This document shows, one piece after another, positions 61,151 to 64,000 of a DNA stretch of 64,000 bases. The notes beneath the pieces are model-generated. The model did no database searches. It was not told the origin of the DNA and was given only the letters and a program-made list of their open reading frames with translations. Position 1 is the first letter of the stretch. Each line of letters begins with the position of its first letter. The DNA comes from N074bin45 sp039587475 (GTDB lineage: Bacteria; Gemmatimonadota; Gemmatimonadetes; Gemmatimonadales; GWC2-71-9): NCBI GenBank assembly GCA_039587475.1, contig JBDHIK010000002.1, positions 1 through 64,000 on the forward strand, written 5' to 3'. The position numbers and the translations under genes are program-made.

Positions 61151-62253
61151 TGCCGCGCGTCACCGGCCCGGATGGTCCGGTAGGGAAGCGTGACCAGCAC
61201 ACAGACACCGGCGTCCGCCCCGTCCCGAATGTCGAAGCGGTGGTGTTCTCCATACAGTTGCTGCAAACGAGCCCGGGTGTTGGCCAGGCCGACGCCCTCC
61301 CGAAGCGTGGCCGCGCCCCCCGCCGGGAGGCCGTGGCCGTTGTCGCACACCTCGAGCAGGAGATTCGATCCGTCACGCCAGGCCCGGATGGTGACGACCC
61401 CGGCCTCAGGTTGAGGTTCGATGCCGTGCTTGATGGCGTTCTCCACCAGGGGCTGCAGGAGCAGCGTCGGTACCGCGGCCTCCACCACGTCGGGTGCGAT
61501 GTTCTGTTCGACGGTCAATCGGTCCTGGAACCGGACGCGTTGGATCTCCACGAACCGGTCAAGAAAGTCGAGCTCCTCCTGGAGGGGGATCTCCTGCCGG
61601 CTGGTGTTCTGCAGACTGATGCGCAACAGGTCGCCCAGCCGGGTGACGACACGCTCGGCGCCGTCTGGGTCGCTGCGCAACAAAGCCGTAATGGTGTTGA
61701 GCGTATTGAAAAGGAAATGCGGCTGTAGTTGGCCCCGCAGCACTTCGAGGTGGGCGGTGGCCAATTCCCCCTGGAGCTGGAGGGTCCGACGCTCGCGTTC
61801 CCGATAGCGCTCGTACAGACCGACGCCTTGCACCAACGCCACACCGGCGGCGTACACCATCAGGTTCATGGCCGCCGCCTTGCTGAGATACAGCACCATC
61901 AGGTCGCCCAGGGTCATGCTCGATTCCCACCATGGGTCCGTGAGCGCCTCAGCGGCGAGATAGAGCCACGACTGCCCCGCGGCGAACAGGGCAAACCCTG
62001 CCACGTGCGCGGGGAGTCGCCGGAGCCAGGTGCCCGGGCCCAGGGGGAAACGGTGGGCCATCACGATGACCATGGGGAACAGCAGGGCGCGTGCGCCCCA
62101 TTCGCTCAGGGCCCACGTCAGCGTGCTGAGAAAAACAGCCTCTTTGCCCTTGAGCGTGGCGGACATGTATGACTGCATCGCAAACGCAAACGCGATGAGC
62201 GTGAACACGCCGACGTACAGCAAGAGCTTCTTCAACTGGGTGGAGGTCAACAC
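61147..62253 (-). CDS. LytS/YehU-type sensor histidine kinase
   Basis: Membrane kinase of 368 residues. Four N-terminal helices (for example KKLLLYVGVFTLIAFAFAMQ and LLFPMVIVMAH) are followed by the His_kinase domain with LRGQLQPHFLFNTLNTITAL (the acceptor His in QPHFLFN) and the ATPase with NAIKHGI and NGHGLPAGG. No large external sensor, so the membrane part itself senses. It overlaps the response regulator by four bases. Confidence 0.92.
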   Translation of the reverse strand: MLTSTQLKKLLLYVGVFTLIAFAFAMQSYMSATLKGKEAVFLSTLTWALSEWGARALLFPMVIVMAHRFPLGPGTWLRRLPAHVAGFALFAAGQSWLYLAAEALTDPWWESSMTLGDLMVLYLSKAAAMNLMVYAAGVALVQGVGLYERYRERERRTLQLQGELATAHLEVLRGQLQPHFLFNTLNTITALLRSDPDGAERVVTRLGDLLRISLQNTSRQEIPLQEELDFLDRFVEIQRVRFQDRLTVEQNIAPDVVEAAVPTLLLQPLVENAIKHGIEPQPEAGVVTIRAWRDGSNLLLEVCDNGHGLPAGGAATLREGVGLANTRARLQQLYGEHHRFDIRDGADAGVCVLVTLPYRTIRAGDARQ

Positions 62254-62404
62254 CTATACGTCTCGCACGATAGCCACAGAAAGCCCGCCCTCAGGGTGTC
62301 CAACGGCGGTCCGGATTTCCGGACGAGAACGATAATGCCAGTGTTGGACGCCCGGCTGGGCGCTGGGATGAACCGGGCATGCGGAGGGACGAACTGGACC
62401 GCCG

Positions 62405-63244
62405 TTAGGGCAAGGCCTCGACGTACAGCCAATTGCGGGGCAGTGTCGACACGCCCAACCGCTCGTAGACCTGCCCCACGGCCTGCACCAGGGCGTCACT
62501 TCGTTTCCCGAGTGTGATGTCCGGGCGGTCTGGAATGGGGGGGAGGGCATTGTTGACGTAATCGCCGAACCGTGCGATGGCACGGTAGGCTTCCGGCCCG
62601 AGGTCGAACGTCTCGAGATGGGTCCGGGTTTCCCGGTAGCCGGCCTCGGCGAAGGCGGCCTCGTACTCGGCGACGCCACGTGTCTGAAGGCTCTCGGACT
62701 TGGCCCGCTGCGTCTTCGGGTCGATGCCGAGATTGCGGTAGGCCGTCAGGACCCACAGCCCCGAGAAGCGCGCTGTCTTCCCGACATAGGCGTCAGACAT
62801 GAAGGTCGACCAGGCGCTGAACTTGGTCTTGGTGGCTCTGCGGATGGAGCGCAGCACCTGCATCAGGGTGTCCCACTCCTGGATGTAGTGAATGCCGTTG
62901 CTCCAGATGCTGAAATCGAACGCGCCGGCCGGGAAGTCCATCGCCTCGAGGTCTTGCGCAAAACCCTGGGCGCAATCGACGAACCGCTCCGGTAGCCGCG
63001 AACGGGCAACCTCGAGGAGTTTGGCCTCCGGCTCGAGCATGGTGATGTGGCCTTCGCACCCTTCCTCGGTTCCGAGGTATTCCATGATCTCGAGGGCGGA
63101 CTCACCGGTCCCGGCGCCAACGTCCAGGACTCTGCTGTTCCGTTGGACTCCCACACGGCCGGTGAAGGTCTTGATGATCTCTCGTGAGACGGGAAGCTCG
63201 GCGAACGGATCGTAATCGACCACGTGTTCAGTGGCGTGGGGCAT
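62405..63244 (-). CDS. Class I SAM-dependent methyltransferase
   Basis: Protein of about 279 residues. Motif I is SRVLDVGAGTGESALEIM, then ITMLEPEAKLLEVARSRL (acidic ribose loop) and FDFSIWSNGIHYI (motif IV). The C-terminal half is not one I recognise, and the substrate is unknown. ATG 63244 is the natural start; the frame from 63301 adds an unlikely leader. Not coupled to its neighbours. Confidence 0.8.
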   Translation of the reverse strand: MPHATEHVVDYDPFAELPVSREIIKTFTGRVGVQRNSRVLDVGAGTGESALEIMEYLGTEEGCEGHITMLEPEAKLLEVARSRLPERFVDCAQGFAQDLEAMDFPAGAFDFSIWSNGIHYIQEWDTLMQVLRSIRRATKTKFSAWSTFMSDAYVGKTARFSGLWVLTAYRNLGIDPKTQRAKSESLQTRGVAEYEAAFAEAGYRETRTHLETFDLGPEAYRAIARFGDYVNNALPPIPDRPDITLGKRSDALVQAVGQVYERLGVSTLPRNWLYVEALP

Positions 63245-63361
63245 CGTGCCTAAGGCCTTTGCAAGATGGTATATACAGAAACAAGCCCCAAAACGCCCCA
63301 ACTGTGGGACGCACCAGGAACAATCAAAGCTCTGCAGGTATACCGCAATCTACCACGGATG

Positions 63362-64000
63362 TCAGGACTCAGCGAGGGGCCCCGGGCTGTGAGATTTGGA
63401 GTCCGGATCCCGGACATGGTCACCGGTCAAGGCGGCGATCCAATTCCGGCGCATTCCCTCCAATCCAGGGCGTTCTAGCGGCGAGTCGGCAAACAGGGCC
63501 TCGAACAGGGGCTCGTCCATGCCCTCGAAGAAGTCGGCACGGCCCGCATGCTGCCAGACGGGCCTGGGCGTGAACTCCGGGCGGGCTGATGGCCGACTGA
63601 ACTTCTCGTTCCAGGGGCAGACATCGTTGCAGATATCACAACCAAAGGCCCAACCCTGAAAATCGGCCACGAATTCGGGCGGAATAGGGCCTTTGTGCTC
63701 GATCGTGAGGTAGGAAATACAGCGGGTGGCGTCGAGGACTCTGGGGGCGACGAAGGCCTGCGTGGGGCAGGCATCCAGGCACCTGGTACAGGAGCCACAG
63801 TGATCCACGGTCATGGGCCGGTCCTGGTCGAGCGCCAGGTCGGTGAAGATCGTTGCCAGGACGAAATAGGACCCCGCTCTTGGGTCGATCAACATGGTGT
63901 TCTTGCCGATCCAGCCAAGCCCGGCCCGCTGGGCGAGCTCTTTCTCCGGGACGGGTCCAGCGTCGACGTAGACTCGTGCCGTTTTGGCACCATTCTCCAG
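63362..64000 (-). CDS. queG: Epoxyqueuosine reductase QueG, cut by the window edge
   Basis: The last 212 codons of QueG, which reduces epoxyqueuosine to queuosine in tRNA; the start lies beyond 64000. Visible: VDAGPVPEKELAQRAGLGWI, GKNTMLIDPRAG, and two [4Fe-4S] motifs, HCGSCTRCLDACP and CDICNDVCPWNEKF. The protein uses cobalamin, whose binding part lies partly beyond the edge. The C-terminal region (after about FSRPSARPEF) is short, so it lacks the HEAT repeats of longer forms. Confidence 0.93.
   Translation of the reverse strand: MENGAKTARVYVDAGPVPEKELAQRAGLGWIGKNTMLIDPRAGSYFVLATIFTDLALDQDRPMTVDHCGSCTRCLDACPTQAFVAPRVLDATRCISYLTIEHKGPIPPEFVADFQGWAFGCDICNDVCPWNEKFSRPSARPEFTPRPVWQHAGRADFFEGMDEPLFEALFADSPLERPGLEGMRRNWIAALTGDHVRDPDSKSHSPGPLAES

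Noticed and set aside
1..64000. CRISPR arrays, transposases, integrases, tRNA or rRNA genes
   Set aside because: No regularly spaced repeats, mobile-element genes or structural RNA genes were recognised. The repeats at 2.6 and 4.5 kb are a diverged pair only.

Overview
The window is GC-rich bacterial chromosome, densely packed and mostly free of mobile DNA. The gene content suggests Gemmatimonadota or a close relative. Pointers are a GWxTD-domain lipoprotein, a large S46 dipeptidyl peptidase, a DUF5916 (CBM9-like plus barrel) outer-membrane protein, a kinase-TPR protein, and many secreted proteins typical of a Gram-negative envelope with BamA/TamA-type barrels. This assignment is inference from content; no rRNA or tRNA gene was seen.

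Layout. 1-4.5 kb: a DNA polymerase I gene with two apparent lesions (an amber codon at codon 19 and loss of about 47 conserved residues before the palm), then a GWxTD lipoprotein gene flanked by diverged copies of the polA tail. 4.5-14.3 kb: an MMPL exporter, a matrixin-like protease, a serine hydrolase, a DCC thiol protein, a DUF59 protein, RNase D, a tiny gene, a ferredoxin, a patatin-barrel fusion and a peptide deformylase. 14.5-21.3 kb: a complete SUF iron-sulfur operon (sufR-B-C-D-S-U) followed by a bacilliredoxin. Its promoter places the start of transcription almost on the sufR ATG and holds an inverted repeat that could be the SufR operator. 21.5-23.8 kb: a NatAB-like ABC exporter.

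23.9-28.9 kb: a chromosome maintenance and cell shape block. It runs mnmG, a perfect 36-bp palindrome holding a consensus parS, parA, parB, an M23 endopeptidase and a bactofilin, with the last four genes tightly coupled. 29.2-34.4 kb: a BMP-family nucleoside ABC importer with a NIF3-like gene inside the operon. 34.5-45.8 kb: mostly small single genes on the minus strand (SH3 protein, DinB/DUF1569, alcohol dehydrogenase, barrel protein, S46 peptidase, NTF2-like, cupin, YbaK, HhH, VOC and FkbM proteins).

45.9-52.4 kb: a Ser/Thr kinase-TPR protein, an FMN reductase, and a translationally coupled set made of cytochrome c, a trypsin-like protease, an FHA membrane protein and an MliC lipoprotein. 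52.6-54.7 kb: an sqr-tusE-dsrE operon for sulfur oxidation or persulfide handling. 54.8-62.3 kb: barrel and NTF2-like proteins, a LanC-like lipoprotein, the DUF5916 protein and a LytS/LytTR two-component pair. The window ends in a methyltransferase and a queG gene cut by the edge.

The most unusual items are the damaged polA with its repeated tail, the SUF promoter and operator, the parS palindrome, the sqr-tusE-dsrE operon with single-cysteine carriers, and the two envelope operons at 49.1-52.4 kb and 55.7-60.2 kb.
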